Shown: positions 12,655 through 26,873, counted from the first letter of the stretch. The stretch is DNA of 64,000 nt from Panax quinquefolius (GCA_020205615.1 CM035156.1:16395128-16459127); one strand, 5' to 3'. Made by a program: numbers and translations. Notes: generated from the sequence alone by a model not told the origin.

Positions 12655-13155
12655 TAAAATTACAATTAATTTTTAAGCATAATAAAAAATTAATACATAA
12701 TATATATATAGATATATTTTGAAAAATATAAGTCCACCACCTTCGAAGCACGTGCATATGTTTTGAGGTTTTTCATTAATTATTAAGATAATAATTAATT
12801 TAATATTGTATAAATATATGTAATTCAAAAACTTTACAAGAATAATTTATTAAATTTTTATTATGATAACTAATTAAGTTACATAGTGTATGTACCTTCA
12901 ATCGATTATTAAAATAAAAATCAATATAGTGCATTTATTCTAGTAGTATTATAAAAAAAATAATTAATATTTTATTCAATTTTATTTAGATACATATTAA
13001 AATTATGTTTAATGATCTATATAAATATTTTATAGTGAATTTCAAATTTTAATTAATTTAATTTTATTATGCTATCATTTAATAATAAATCCATTATTAT
13101 TACTACTTAACTTATTCACAACTAACTAATATTCAAGAAGATAAAAGAAAATATA
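12410..13155. other. Upstream region of methylthiotransferase, with TA microsatellite
   Basis: This is the remaining upstream DNA of the minus-strand gene before the composite retroelement. It contains an alternating TA run at about 12622-12652 and very AT-rich sequence beyond 12760. No clear TATA element or other gene was identified. Confidence 0.5.
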
Positions 13156-13160
13156 TTTTA
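13156..13160. repeat. Left target-site duplication of element A (TTTTA)
   Basis: TTTTA directly precedes the TGTAAAATTCC start of the LTR and matches the five bases after the 3' LTR at 46541-46545. Confidence 0.85.
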
Positions 13161-14366
13161 TGTAAAATTCCAACTTTTTGAATAAAGATGAATTTTTATA
13201 AATATTATTTTGAATATTATGGAGTGAAATTGATATAATAGTTGTGGGTAATATTTATAAATTTTGCAAAATGTACGTGAGTTGTTATATAATATTCGAT
13301 TGGTTGGGAATATTCGTTTTAACAGGGAATATTAAATAACCGGCACAATCATTGGTGGACCTACAACGGAATTATTGTCGGATTGAGAAAACGACAAAAA
13401 TACTTTATGAAAATAACGGTGGAAGTTTTACCATTAACTGTTGAAACACGGTGTTAAAAGAATGCTGATATCTGGCGTGGTTGCATAAGTAGCACATTAT
13501 TGATTATTGATCTTACGTGATAAGTCACTTTCGGTTTTGTTGGTATTGTTAATGTAATAATACATAAAATCTTTTTATATAAAATGTAATACTTTTATAA
13601 AGTTATTCATAAATAGAATATATTATATCCTATTATGCATAGTGTTGCGTAGTATTTTGTATGTATAGTAAAATCTTTTTATATAAAAAAGAATACTTTT
13701 ATAAAGTTATCTGCTTTTATTAGACAATAATTAGAATATATTATATTTTATTATGTATAGTGTTTGCATAGTGCACTGCGTAGTGTTTGCGATAATAAAA
13801 TCTTTTATAAAGTTATTCGTTTTATTAGATTATAAATAGAATATATTATATTTTATTTAAAAGATTTTGCTTTAAATATGGACCGTCAAATTAAAAGTAA
13901 ATCAATCTAAACCATTCATGAGTTAGTTCTTATGCATTCCATTTTTCTATAAATAGAAGCTCATTCATTCATTATTTTCTTTAATTCAATTGAAACTACA
14001 GAGAGATAAACTATAGAGAAAAGAAGAAAGTATTCTCGCTACTTCACTTACTTATATATTCATTACTCTTTTTCTTAAGGTAGAGAATATTATTTGTTGT
14101 ACTTTAGTAAGGGTGTTATTCTTTCTTATTCATGAAGAGAAGGCGATGTTATTCCATTTCTTATTATTCATTTGAATAACTTTTGTATCTGCTGATACAC
14201 CTATACTTGGTGACATTCTTCTATTATTCTATTGGAACATCACATGCATGTGTTTTACACCGGACTGGTTAAAATCTTTATTATTATTCCAACACATCCT
14301 GTCATGTGTGTTTACACCGGACACGGTTCCAGATTTATTATTATTCCGTTGGAACATCCTCACATT
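13161..14366 (+). repeat. 5' LTR of element A, first part
   Basis: It begins TGTAAAATTCCAAC and aligns with the 3' LTR at 43984, including a TATA box at 13947-13956 and the beginning of the ~60-bp tandem array (14140 onward). It stops in mid-repeat at 14366, where element B starts with TGTGGCGCCCC. The rest of this LTR resumes at 26874. Confidence 0.85.
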
Positions 14367-17269
14367 TGTGGCGCCCCAAAATAGGTATACATCACCCATT
14401 CGAAATCAATAATACATGGTACGTAAACAACTACAACTTTATTATTACAACAAGAAAAGCTGTGAGTTTAAATACAAATATTATCTTACTGACGAATATC
14501 TATACTCAAATAAATCCTCATCACATTTATTGATACATTATTTTACAAAAATGGTGAGGACTACTAAACAACTCTCTACTAGAACCTTCATTCCATACCC
14601 CAGACTAAATACTCATATATTCTCGCCTCCCGAAAAAATGGAACAAAAAGGAAAAGGGTGAGCTCAACTAGCTCGATAAAAAGAATATTATGACTAAGAT
14701 AATATACAACAAATTACCGTTAGTCTTCAACAGGAAAATTCTAATAGAATCTGATAGACAACAAATTTTAAATCAATATTCGCAATGAAATAATAATTCA
14801 TTAGAAGAGTTAAGTAGAGAATGCAAACTACTATCTTCCATGTATGAATTTAAAAGTTCATCGCTCATCTTTTATCCCTGTAACATCAATCAATATATAT
14901 CTGGAATCACATATTCATCTTTGCTTCTTACAGCCAAAGATATTCATCGATTAATCATGTTCATCTAAACACCTGTTCATCTTTGCACTACAGGCCAAAG
15001 ATATTCTTCAGAAATCATTCATCTTTGCACTACAGGGCAAAGATATTCCATAATATCATCATTTAAGACTGAAGATGATGAAAAATATTTTTTTAGAAAC
15101 GAATCCAGTGAAACAAAATGACAAGGATTAAGGATTAAGGATTCGTACTTTGTTTTATTCACGTCCAAAATACTTCAAAAATAATCGCGATGGTGTAAAA
15201 TTCAAGAATGATCAAAACATGGATACAATCAAAGCTAGTATCCGAATAGATATTTTAGACGAAAAGAAAATTTTTCATTTTTCGATGAATAGTCTTGTAT
15301 TCGTGAATAATGTCGTATCGTGAATAGTCTTGGTATACGTGAATAGTAACTCAACACCAAAAGTTCCAAATTTAATAAAAACTTCAGATCAATATTTCAA
15401 CATAATGATATTGAAGAAATAATATCATTACTGAAAAAAATAATATCCCTTACCTCGAAAGATTAAGTACTTAAATTTGGAATCTGGGATATAGTCTTTG
15501 AAGAGAACTTACACCGCCTAACAATACTCAAAGTATACTCAAAATACTCACAAGAATACGCTCGATAATATAGAGAGAAAACTTCGGTTACGGTGTGATT
15601 TTCAATTCTAACCCAAGCACCCTATTTATAAGAAATTCTTAGAACACCAAAAGCGAGAAAATTTAATAAATTAATAATATAATTATATAAATTTCCTACG
15701 CATGCCTAGAATCTGATTTCAGCCATCAAACACATGCCACATTCTAGAAAAAGTAAGAAAAAACGTTTTCTAATTTTAAATATTTTAAGCTTCCAAAAAT
15801 CAATTATTTGAAGTTTCTAACTTCAATAATTCATAATAAATAGCCCTTTCATCAGAAAATTCGAATCTCGCGAGTTTTTATAGGAAATTCAATTCTCTAC
15901 AACTTTGCAAGAAAGTTTTTCCAAATTCCAAATAGAAATTGACCAAAATCCACAAACGAAGCGATTTTACAAGCTATAATCAAATTTCGATCGATAAATG
16001 GGGTCCAATCGACATGTTTAACATGTTTTAAACATTTATTGCAATAAAAATACTCTTCCTCCTCAGTATACTCATATATCCCACATTCGTTGTAAAAATA
16101 TCACCATTATTATATTATTAAAATTTAATAATATATTTAAATGAATTATTTTATCGAAAAAGATAAAATTTTAATTTTCAACAATTGTCACATTAAAAAT
16201 TTTCTCCATCTATATCCACATAAAATCAATATTTTCCTCATCATATGAATCAATAATTAATTATTCACAAATAATATTACGAAATCACAATATTGACAAC
16301 CGGCGCAGCTTCTTAGGAAAGAGGGGCTTTCCAATAAAATTTCTCTCACTTCTTGGCGCCAAGATTAGGTGACCAAACCTCTCCTTAAGATGAACTTTCT
16401 AGACATTGCCAATAATGTTATCTAATAATATTATTCAGGATAATATGAATTATTGCTTCGATAATAAAAAATATTTGTGTAATGACAATTATTGAAACAA
16501 CAATGAATATAAAATATCAACGCAAAGAATTATTAAATCAATAAAATCTTTGAGCAGTAATTACTTCAGAACCATTATTGAGTAGTGCCTTCTTACGTAA
16601 GAATCAATAATTGGTGCAATACTGCAGTATCTTCTTGTGTATGACCCCACTTTTATAAATAAAGATGAATTTTTCTATAAATATTATTTTTGAATATTAT
16701 GGAATAAATTTGATATAATGTTATAGTTATGGGTAATATTTATAAATTTTGCAAAGTATGCAAGTTGTTATAAAATATTCGTTTTGGTGGGAATATTCTT
16801 TTTAGGGAATATTCGTATAACTACCAATTATTGGTGGACCCCAGCAAATAATTATCGGGATTGAGAAAACGACAAAAATATTTTATAAAAATAACGGTGA
16901 GGTTATTCTGGTTAAAAGCGTTGAACTACCCGGTGGTAAAAAATGCGATGTCTACGCGTGGTTGCGTAGTAGCACTCAGTATTGATTATTGATGCTTATG
17001 TGAAGTCAACTCAATTTATGCTCAATTATTACTACGATAAATCTTTGCATCATATCTCTTATATTATTGATTCAATTATTGTCACAGAGATCATCCATAT
17101 AATATGTTATAGTATTAAATCAATAATTGAGACGACAAGTTATAAATAATTAATAATTGTTGAAAGATTAAATATGTGTTGATGAAAAATAAAATGATTT
17201 GTGGTAAGTTTGATTATTTTATGGGGGCTCATATATCATCATCTAAGAGTCTCTTCGTCGATAGTATTT

Positions 17270-17420
17270 ACCTTCATCAATAGTAATTACCTTCGTCGAT
17301 AGTAATTACGTGATTTACCTTCGTCGATAAGTAATTACCTTCGTCGATAAGTAATTACCCTTGTGAATAGTATTTACCTTCGTCGATAGTATTTACCTTC
17401 GTTAATAGTAATTACCTTTG
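17270..17420 (+). repeat. Short direct repeats CTTCGTCGATAGTAATTAC in LTR C
   Basis: About eight units of 17-22 bp alternate between GTCGATAGTA, GTGAATAGTA and TTAATAGTA, each followed by ATTTACC or ATTACC. They lie upstream of the TATA box, in U3. The same array occurs at 31435-31590 in LTR D. Confidence 0.75.
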
Positions 17421-17709
17421 CCGACGTCGAACCAACCACTTGTCGCTTCACATTACTGAGCGCCAAACCACTTTTTTTTTTCACATCATTAGTCGTCCAA
17501 GCCACTTTTTGCCTTTTCACACTGCGCGGTGCTAAGCTTTAGAAATCTTCTATAAATAGAGGCTGGGCTTCATTATTTTTCACGAATTCATTCAAGCTAT
17601 AGAGAGAAAAGTATAGAGAGAATAAGAGAGAGAGAAGAAGAGTATTTTGTTACTACAATCTTTGCGATATTCATCTCTACCAAATGTAAGGGGTGTTATT
17701 CTTTCTTAT

Positions 17710-18060
17710 TCATGAAGAGAAGCATTGTTATTCCATTGCTTATTATTCTGCTGGAATAACTTTTGTATCACGCTGGTTTACCTTATACTTGGTGACATTC
17801 TTCTATTATTCTATTGGAACATCCTGCTCATGTGTGTTTTTACATTTGACTGGTTCCGTCTTTTTATTATTATTCTGTGGAACATCCTCGTCATGTGTTT
17901 TACACCGGACTGGTTCCGCTCTTTATTATTATTACATTTGGAACATCCTCGTCAGTGTGTTTCTGTTTACTGGTTCCATTCTTTATTATTCTGTTGGAAC
18001 ATCCTCATGCATGCGTTTTTTGTGGGACCGGTTCCGTTATTTATTATTCATTTGGAATAA
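17710..18060 (+). repeat. Tandem array of ~60-bp units in LTR C
   Basis: About five units have the TTGGAACATCC...ACTGGTTCC structure seen in LTR G. The overlapping long open frames here arise from the repeat period being close to a multiple of three. Confidence 0.72.
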
Positions 18061-19511
18061 CTCGCTCAAAGTCTTCTATCGCATTTACGGTTATTTCTTT
18101 TGTTATTCTATTCTTTATTATACCCAATTGGTTTAAAACTTTGACTTATACTCCATGAAATTAGTGGAATATCCTTGATATTTGCGTTTAAATCCAAAGA
18201 TATCTTTCATGGAAATATTCTTCCGATCATTCTTGAATTTTACTCTACAAAACAATGATCATGTTGATAATTTGGGCGTTAATAATTCTGGATAAAATAA
18301 TTCTTGAACTTGTTTTATTGAATTCTTATATCATTGTCATCATCCTCATGTTTATATTATGTTGAAAGTCATCTACGTGGCACTTTAGTGCGTGCATGAT
18401 GGACTTGGTATGATTATGACCGGAGACTATTCTTGTAATCATGTAGTAATGTTACAAATGATGTGATAAAAATCCTCGATGGCCGTAGTGCATTGGTGGA
18501 CGATTGTTGGCATGATCATGACCATTAATGAATACACAAATATTCTCGCCCGTAGTGCGTGAATAATTGTGGTCGTGATACTAAAGAATATCCTTGGCGT
18601 AGTAGTGCGGGGTGATTCGATGATGTGGAATATTTATTAAAGTTGAGTCTCATTATAACAAATGATGAAAAACCTTTTAAAACCTAAAAGATAGTAGACT
18701 TTATTTTCTACTGACTCTTTTAATGGATTGCTTATTCACTGCAGCTTAAACCGGTTATACTATTGTATTTTATCGCTTTAACATTGTTGAAGACTATTGA
18801 TAATTTATTCTCGCATTATCTTAGTCATAATATTTCTTCTTTGGGCTAGTTGAGCTCACCTTTTTCTTTCACCGTTCTCTTCTGTGAAATGAGAATATAA
18901 ATTTGGACGAGTGGGAAACGAGTGATGGTCCTCAAGATAAGCATTAGTAGTCCTCACTATTCGTGAAATAAAGGTGATAATAATTGTAATGAGGACTTTT
19001 TTTTTGTTTGTATAATATCTAGTGATTTATATTTGTATTTAAACTCACAGCTTATATGTCGATTGTATACCGACAGCTTATGTTGATAAGTTGTATTTAA
19101 ATTCTATACCATGTAAGTGGCGACCCAAGATGGGTGATGTATACCTAATTTTGGGGCGTCACATACCGTGGTTTTAACCAATTTAGTATTTTAACAAGAT
19201 AATTAGCAATAACTACTATTTATTATTTTTAAACAACTTATATTTATCGCTTTCTTCATCCAATCGCTTTCACATGGGGCCCACATACGTCATTTAGCTG
19301 TGGCGTATTTAATATTCCCAGACAAAGACTTAATATTCCACGACCAAACGAATATTCCCCGACAACAATGAATATTTTATAACCACTTGCTTATTTTGAA
19401 GTATTTGCGTATTTTACCCTTAACTATCCACATTAATCAAATCAACCCTTACTATTTCAAAATAATAAATAGAAAAATTAAATTTCATTAATAATAAGTT
19501 GGGGTCTTACA

Positions 19512-22500
19512 ACCTCCCTCCTTATGAAATTTCGTCCTCGAAATCGACGTGCGTACTGGTATTTCGAAAAGGTGAAGATACCTCGCTTTCATTTCCGCTT
19601 TCAATTCCCGTGTCATTTCTATATAGCATGATTCCTCCACAAAACTTTAACTTGTGGTATGACCTTTCTTGCGTAGGACATGCTCCTTCCTATCTAAGAT
19701 CTTGACAGTACCTCCTCATACGTTAAGTCTTGACTATCTCGTCCTGTTTCTAACTCAATAACGTGGTTTGGGTCTTTCACATATTCTACGAAGTACGATA
19801 TATGAAACACATTATGAACACGAGACATACTTGGAGGTAACGCAAGTCTATAAAGCTACATTTCCTACTCGATCAAGAATTTGAAATGGACCAATAAATC
19901 GTGGATTGAGCTTTCCTCTCTTCCCAAATCTTGTAACTCCTTCCACGGAGCAACTCGCAACAATACATGATCCCTTACACTAAATTCCACGTCCTTTCGA
20001 TGAAGATCCGCATAACTCTTTTGTCGATCTTGTGCCGCTTTGTATCGTTATCGAATCATTTGAATCTTTTCTAGTAGTCATACGTCTTAACTCGGGTCCC
20101 AACAATGTTGCTTCACCCACCTCATCCCAACATATTGGAGAATCGACATTTTCGTCCCATATAATGCTTCAATGGAGCCACACCTATACTTGCACGATAA
20201 CTGTTGTTGTAGGAGAATTCCACCAATGGTAAATACTTATCCCAACCGCCTTGAAGTCTAGGACACGAGTCTTAATAAATCTTCAAGAGTTTGAATAGTC
20301 TTCTCTACGATTGTCCGTCTGCTTTGGGGATGGTATCTTGCGAATCGAATCAGAATCTGCGCCCATAGCTTTTTGCAAGCTAACCCAAAATCTTGAAGTG
20401 AATCTTGGGTCACGATCCAAACTATGGATACAGCATGCCATGCAACCTCACAATCTCATTCACGTCATATACTAGCAAGACGTTCAAGTGAATAAGTCTT
20501 CCGTGTCGGCAAGAAATGAAGCGGACTTGGTTAATCTATCAACAATAACCCAAATAGCATTGATGCCTGAGAAACCGTAGGAAGACCCGTAACGAAATCC
20601 ATGGTAATGTGTTCCCACTTCCATTTCTAATCTCAAGTGGTTCTGGCGGACCCTTAGGTACTAGATGCTCCGCCTTTACACGTTAGCGTAAGTTAAACAC
20701 ATCGAGATAAACTTTGTAATCTCTCTCTTCATATTGTTCCACCAAAATGTATGTCAAGATCACGATACATTTTAGTACTTCCAGGATGGATTACAAATGG
20801 TGTATTGTGTGCCTCCATCATAATCTTGTACTTCAAATCGTAGTCGTTAGAACACAAAGTCTAGAGTGGACTCAAGTATTCCTTCTTCATCAATTCTCGC
20901 TTAGGAATAGCTCCTTCTTGTACTTTCTTCTTCATACGCATCATTTCGATTCTGGTGGGCTTGAGCAACCTTAAATTTTTCTATTAAAGTTGGCTCTATG
21001 CGTATACTTGACATCATCGCACTCGTTCCTCGTGATATGATCTTCTACTCAACGCGTACGTCCCACTACCACGTCGCTTTTCCAGGATGATATTGAATAG
21101 TGTGGTCGTAGTCTTTCAATAGCTCGAGAGCAACGTCACGCCGCATGTTGAGTTCTTTTGAGTGAAGAAATATTTAAGGCTTTTATGGTCCGAATATATC
21201 TCCACTTTCTCCCCATATAGATAGTGCCTCCATATTTTTAACAGCAACGACTATCGCTAACTCTAGATCACGAGTAGGATAATTCCTCTCATACTCTTTA
21301 AGTTGTCGCGAGGCATAAAGGCTATGACTTTCCCACGCGCATGAGAACACATCCTAACCCTTTGCACAAATCATTGTAGAGATAACAAATCCATCCGAAC
21401 CAGATGGTATTGTTAGAAACAGTCTTAAAATAAGTCTCCTCTTAAGCTCTTGAAACTTTTCTTGCATTCTTCGCCCAAACGAATTTTGTATCCTTCCGAA
21501 AGTTAAATGAGTTAATGGAGTAGCGATTCGAGAAAACCCTTCCACGAATCTCCGATAATAACCGCTTAAGCCCAAAAGCTACGTCTTTGACCACCGACTT
21601 CATTGCTCCCACTTTGTATTGCTTCAATCTTCACGGGATCAACAAATACTCCATGTTTCGACACCACGTGCCCAAGGAATGCTACTTCCTCGCCGAACTC
21701 GCATTTCTTTAATTTGGCATATAGTTTGTTTTCACGAAGCCTTTGAGTACCAAATTTCAAATGGTGCTCATGATCTTCACGACTTTTGGAATATATAAGG
21801 ATGTCATCAATAAAGACAACAACAACCCGATCCAAATATTCCTGAATACTTGGTTCATCATATCCATGAAAGTCAGCGAGGAGCATTAGTTAGTCCGAAA
21901 GACATGACTAAGAATTCATAATGCCCGTACCAAGTTCTAAAGGCGGGTCTTTGGAATATCCTCGGTTAATCTTCAATTGATGATATCCGAGCGAAGATCG
22001 ATTTTGAAAAGAATTGTGCCCACTTGCAACTAGTCAAACAAGTCATCAATACGAGGTAGAGGATACCTATTCTTGATGGTGATATGGTTCAATTCCCGAT
22101 AGTCAATACAAAGTCACATACTTCCGTCTTTCTTCTTCACAATTAAAACAGGAGCACCCCAAGGAGATGTACTAGGACTAATGAAACCAATGTCCAACAA
22201 TTCCTGTAGTTGGACCTTTAACTCCTGAAGTTCAATAGAGCCATTCGATATGGGTTTTAGAAATGGGCTTTGTACTAGGTTCAAGATCAATAAAGAATTC
22301 AACTTCACGCTTACGGGGTGAAACCGGGAAGTTCTTCTTGAAATACGTCGGGAAAGTCAATAACAACAGAATATTATTCAAATTTGACGTGTCTTTATTC
22401 AAATCCATAACATGGGCTAAGAAAGCTTGACATCCGCTTTTCAATAAACGAATAGCTTTATGATTAGATATGATAGTGATTGATTTTAATGGTTTAGTTG

Positions 22501-24260
22501 CTTGAATTGCATAAACAGGTTGGTTAGAATATGAAAACTAACAACCTTACGAAAACAATCAATTTTGGCATGATGAGTTGTTAACCAATCAATCCCTAAA
22601 ATCACATCAAAAGCAAGTATCTTTAAAGAGATAAGGTCAATGGTAAGGTGATGGTGCCAACTTGAATCAAACAAGATTTATAAACGATGGATGTGATGAA
22701 AGTTTCTCCTAACGGAGTTTCCACAGATAGGTCAAAGTCTAATTTCTCCTGAGTCAAGTTTAAACGTTGAGCACATGCAGGAGAGATAGATGAATGGGTA
22801 AAGACCAGATCAAGTAAGGTATAAACTTCAAGAATTTATAAATAAATTTTACCACATCACCTCGTTTGGGTTTCTCGCATTTGACCACATATAACAAACG
22901 CTTCTTCCGGAATCGTTGACTTTGACTTTTTTGGGATGATCTTTTGAGTCATCGTCCCCATTGAACTAGGTTTCACTACCGTACAATCTCGAGCGATATG
23001 TCCTTTCTTTCCACAATTATAGCATACCTTGAATCTGCTGGGCGCTTGGACCGATATGTCCTCTTTTCCGCATTTGTAGCATATACCGGGTGGTCGTTTC
23101 TCCTCCTTAGAACCGATTCTTCTTGCAGACCGCTGCGTCTTCATATGGTCGTTGTTAAATCTCCTCTTTTAAAATCTCTTCCCGACTCGCTTTTCTATTT
23201 TCATGGCCATGATTACCACCGAGTGGTTACCATTTTGTCCGTCTCTGTTTCTTTCTCCGTGGTTATCATTATTACGTTGATTCTTATCTCTGATACGATC
23301 CTCGGTTATGGTCCTCAATTGGACCGTATCAAGTTATCTCGCTTTAATAATTGATCCTCGCTTACAACATCCGAATAGAGAGAAAATTTATGAGAAATGA
23401 GATATTGTCAGACGCCGGTTTCAAACCTCTCAAAAACATCCGCGTCATACGCTCCTCATTCTCCACCAAATGAGGTGTAAACTCGGATAACTCTGCAAAC
23501 TTTGCCTCGTCTTCGAGACACCGCCATTTGTTTTGTTCTAATCGATGAACTCCACTTCCTTCATATAGACGAACACTTTCGTGAAAGTATTTGTCATTAA
23601 ATAATTTCTCAAATGTCTCCCAAGACATCTGAGTGCGGTACGGATGGAGTACGCTTCACGACTCCCACCAAGAAGTCTCGCCTCGCCACTTTTAACATAA
23701 AGGTGGCAAATGGAACCTTCGTTCTTCCGCATCCCAAGACATCGAATATCTTGGTAATTTGCTTGACCCATGTTTCCGCCATGATCGGATCTCGGCTTTC
23801 CCTTAAATTCGTGGTCCCAACTCTTTGAACTTGTCATTTGTGACAACCCGTGAATTGCTATCATTTTCTCTCAGTATTTTGAACACGAGTCTCCTCGTCT
23901 GCGATTTTGCATAAACCGCAAAAAGCTTCTAAACATCCCTCGTTCATCATCTCGCTTTCAAGGTGGTGTTGTTCATGGGAGGAACATTGCCACTTTGTTG
24001 CACGTTCTCCTCGTTGGTGAGTACAGCGTCTCCACGGTCTCATTTCCATTGTTAATATTCTCGATCGACATTCTCAACACTTGTCATAAAAACAAGGGTT
24101 AATTAAGGAAATCAATATATCACATAATATCCTTATATATTGACCAACTAAAAAAATAAGCTTAGGTAGGACACACTAACGAAGGATTTACTCGCCTCTT
24201 CCTCCTAGTTTCTATTCCCCGATCTCCGCCAGAGATCATATCCTAAGCTCGATACCAACC
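19512..24260 (-). pseudogene. Gag-pol of element B, decayed
   Basis: Reading down the minus strand from 24050: a gag-like N-terminus and capsid (24049-23362); zinc knuckles (23144-23000, with an intact CYNCGKKGHIARDC but a damaged first knuckle); a protease region (about 22800-22500); reverse transcriptase (22444-21570, with [12 protein letters not shown] at about 21825-21790 and a connection region LGHVVSKHG); RNase H (about 21400-21080); integrase (about 20850-20300); and a C-terminal chromodomain-like part to 19520. Stops and frameshifts occur throughout. The order is that of a Ty3/gypsy chromovirus. The first 200 bases near 24260 are untranslated leader. Confidence 0.85.
24247..24257 (-). 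other. Primer-binding site of element B
   Basis: The minus strand reads TGGTATCGAGC two bases inside the LTR. This is the 3' end complement of initiator tRNA-Met (TGGTATCAGAGC) with one base missing, consistent with the family's priming tRNA. Confidence 0.65.
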
Positions 24261-26873
24261 GCGGCGCCCCAAAATAGGTATACATCACCCATTCGAGTTG
24301 TCAATACACGGATACGTAAACAACTACAACTTTATTATTACAACAGTAAAACTGTGAGTTTAAATACAAATATTATCTTCTAGACAATATCTATACTCAA
24401 ATAAATCCTCATCACATTTATTGATACATTATTTTACAAAAATGGTGAGGACTACTAAACAACTCTCTCTAGAACCTTCATTCCATACCCTCGACTGTAT
24501 TATCGCTATATTCTCGCCTCCCGAGAAAAATGGAACAAAAGGAAAAGGGTGAGCTCAACTAGCTTTCAAGAAAGAATATTATGACTAAGATAATATACAA
24601 CAAATTACCGTTAGTCTTCAACAGGAAAAAAATCTAATAGAATACAATAGACAACAAATTTTAAATCAATATTCGCAGTGAATAATAATTCATTAGAAGA
24701 GTTAAGTAGAGAAATGCAAACTACTATCTTCCATGTATGAATTTAAAAGTTCATCGCTCATCTTTTATCCTCAGTAACATCAATCAATATATATCTGGAA
24801 TCACATATTCATCTTTCTTGGCTATGTGCCAAAGATATTCATCACCGGGTCATGTTCATCTAAACACTGCTCATCTTTGCACTACAAAAGCCAAAGATAT
24901 TCTTCGAAATCATCCATCTTTGCACTACAAAGCCAAAGATATTCCATAATATCATCATTTAAGACCTAAGATGATGAAAAATATTTTTAAAGAAACGAAT
25001 CCAAAGAAACAAAATGATAAGGATTAAGGATTCGTATTTTGTTTTATTCACGTCCAAAATACCTCAAAAATAATCGCGGTGGTGTAAAATTCAAGAATGA
25101 TCAAAACATGGATACAATCAAAGCTAGTATCCGTAATAGATATTTTGACGAAAAGAAAAATTTTTATTTTTCGATGAATAATCCAAATATTCGTGAATAA
25201 GGTCGATATCGTGAATAAAGTCCAGATATCGTGAATAAGAATCTCACACCAAAAGTTCCAAATTTGATAAAAACTTCAGATCAATATTTCAACATAATGA
25301 TATTGAAGAAATAATATCATTACGAAAAAAAATAATATCCCTTACCTCGAAAGATTAAGACTTCTAAATTTGGAATACCGGAGATATAGTCTTTGAAGGG
25401 AACTTCAGCACCGCCTAACAATACTCAAAGTATACTCAAAATACTCACAAGAATACGCTTCGATAATATAGAGAGAAAAACTTTAGCTTCGTGTGATTTT
25501 CAATTCTAACCCAAGACCCTATTTATAAGAAATTCTTAGAACACTAAAGCGAAAAATTTAATAAATTAATAATATAATTATATAAATTTCCTACGCATGC
25601 CTAGAATCTGATTTCAGCCATCAAACACATGCCACATTCTAGAAAAAGTAAGAAAAACGTTTTCTAATTTTAAATATTTTAAACTTCCAAAAATCAATTA
25701 TTTGAGCTTGAACTTCAATAATTCATAATAAATAGCCCTTTCATCGAGAAAATTCGAATCTCATGAGTTTTTATAGGAAATTCAATTCTCTACAACCTTG
25801 CAGAAGAAAGTTTTTCCAAATTCCAAATAGAAATTGGACCAAATCCACAAACAAGCGATTTTACAAGTTTATAATCAAATTTCAAATCGATAAATGGGGT
25901 CCACCGACATGTTTAACATGTTTTAAACATTTATTGCAACAAAAATACTCTTCCTCCTTGTATACTCATATATCCCACATTCGTTGTAAAAATATCACCA
26001 TTATTATATTATTAAAATATAATAATATATTTAAATAAATTATTTTATCGTAAAAAGATAAAATTTCAATTTTCAACAATTGTCACATTAAAAATTCTCT
26101 CCATCTATATCCACATAAAATCAATATTTTCCTCATCATATGAATCAATAATTAATTATTCACAAATAATATTACGAGAATCACAATATTGCCAACCGCA
26201 TAGCCTCCTGGAAAGAGGGGCTTTCGAATAAGAATTTCTCTAACCCAGCAAGCAAGCAATTAGGTGACCAAACCTCTCCTTAGATGTAACTTTCTAGACA
26301 TTGCCAATAATGTTATCTAATAATATTATTAAGATAATATGAATTATTGCTTCGATAATGAAAAATACTTTGTGTAATGACAATTATTGAAACAATGAAG
26401 AATATAAAATATCAACGCAAAGAATTATTAAATCAATAAAATCTCGAATAAAGAATTCATGTAACCATTATTGAGTAAGTGCCTTCTTACGTAAGAATCA
26501 ATAATTGGTGCAATACTGCAGTAATGCTTGTGTTTTAACCACCGTATTTTAACAAGATTAACTGCGAATAACTATTCTGTTGTTATTTTTAAACAACTTA
26601 TATTTGTCGCTTTTCTTCATCCAATCGTTTTTCGTTATGGGGCCAACACGGGCTGCTATGGTCGCATTTAATATTCCCCGACGATCTTAATATTCCACGA
26701 CCAAACGAATATTCCCCACAACAATGATGAATATTTTATAACCACTTTAGCTTATTTTTGAAGTATTTGCGTATTTTACCCTTAACTATCCACATTAATC
26801 AAATCAACCCTTACTATTTCAAAAAATAAATAGAAAAAATTAAATTTCATTAATAATAAGTTGGGGTCTTACA
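24261..26873 (-). repeat. 5' LTR of element B (2.61 kb)
   Basis: This is the uninterrupted counterpart of 14367-19511. Its plus-strand left edge is damaged (GCGGCGCCCC instead of TGTGGCGCCCC) and its right edge is GGGGTCTTACA. It contains CTTTGCACTAC/CAAAGATATTC repeats at 24810-24950. It shows the undisturbed sequence (TGCTTGTGTTTTAACC) at the place where LTR C is inserted in the partner copy. Confidence 0.85.

Larger units (their letters stand above)
16638..19163 (+). repeat. Solo LTR C nested in element B's LTR
   Basis: A 2.53-kb forward LTR runs from TGTATGACCCC to GGGGCGTCACA with no internal region on either side; B's LTR resumes immediately after. It carries a TATA box at 17550, a ~60-bp tandem array at 17710-18060 and GTCGATAGTAATT-type short repeats at 17270-17420. 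Solo LTRs arise by recombination between the two LTRs of an element. The flanking 5-mers (TCTTG and TACCG) do not match, so the duplication has decayed or is misread. Confidence 0.82.
14367..19511 (-). repeat. 3' LTR of element B, split by solo LTR C
   Basis: The LTR consists of 14367-16637 and 19164-19511, about 2.62 kb together, and matches 24261-26873 nearly throughout. It includes the CTATTTATA box (minus strand, near 15622) and repeated CTTTGCACTAC...CAAAGATATTC blocks at 14920-15055. It ends GGGGTCTTACA next to the purine tract of the minus-strand element. Confidence 0.85.
14367..26873 (-). mobile_element. Element B: minus-strand Ty3/gypsy element nested in A's 5' LTR
   Basis: On the plus strand it reads TGTGGCGCCCC...TTACA. 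It has an LTR at 14367-19511 (interrupted by solo LTR C), internal sequence at 19512-24260, a primer site at 24247-24257 and an LTR at 24261-26873. The two LTRs are about 2.6 kb each once C is removed. Host LTR sequence continues in register on both sides. The flanking 5-mers (ACATT and TCGAT) are not identical, so a clean target duplication is not seen. Confidence 0.85.

Noticed and set aside
14367..14371. Target duplication for element B (ACATT / TCGAT)
   Set aside because: The flanking five bases do not match; the element is supported by host-LTR continuity instead.
17270..17420. Direct repeats that superficially resemble a CRISPR array
   Set aside because: Units are adjacent or have no true spacers, vary in length, and lie in a plant LTR.
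17693..18158. Long overlapping plus-strand open frames rich in Tyr, Phe, Trp and His (also at 5394-5820, 26881-27165, 31885-32399, 45054-45425)
   Set aside because: They lie exactly on the ~60-bp LTR tandem arrays in two or three frames at once; the repeat period near a multiple of three keeps the frames open. No codon-like constraint and no known domain.
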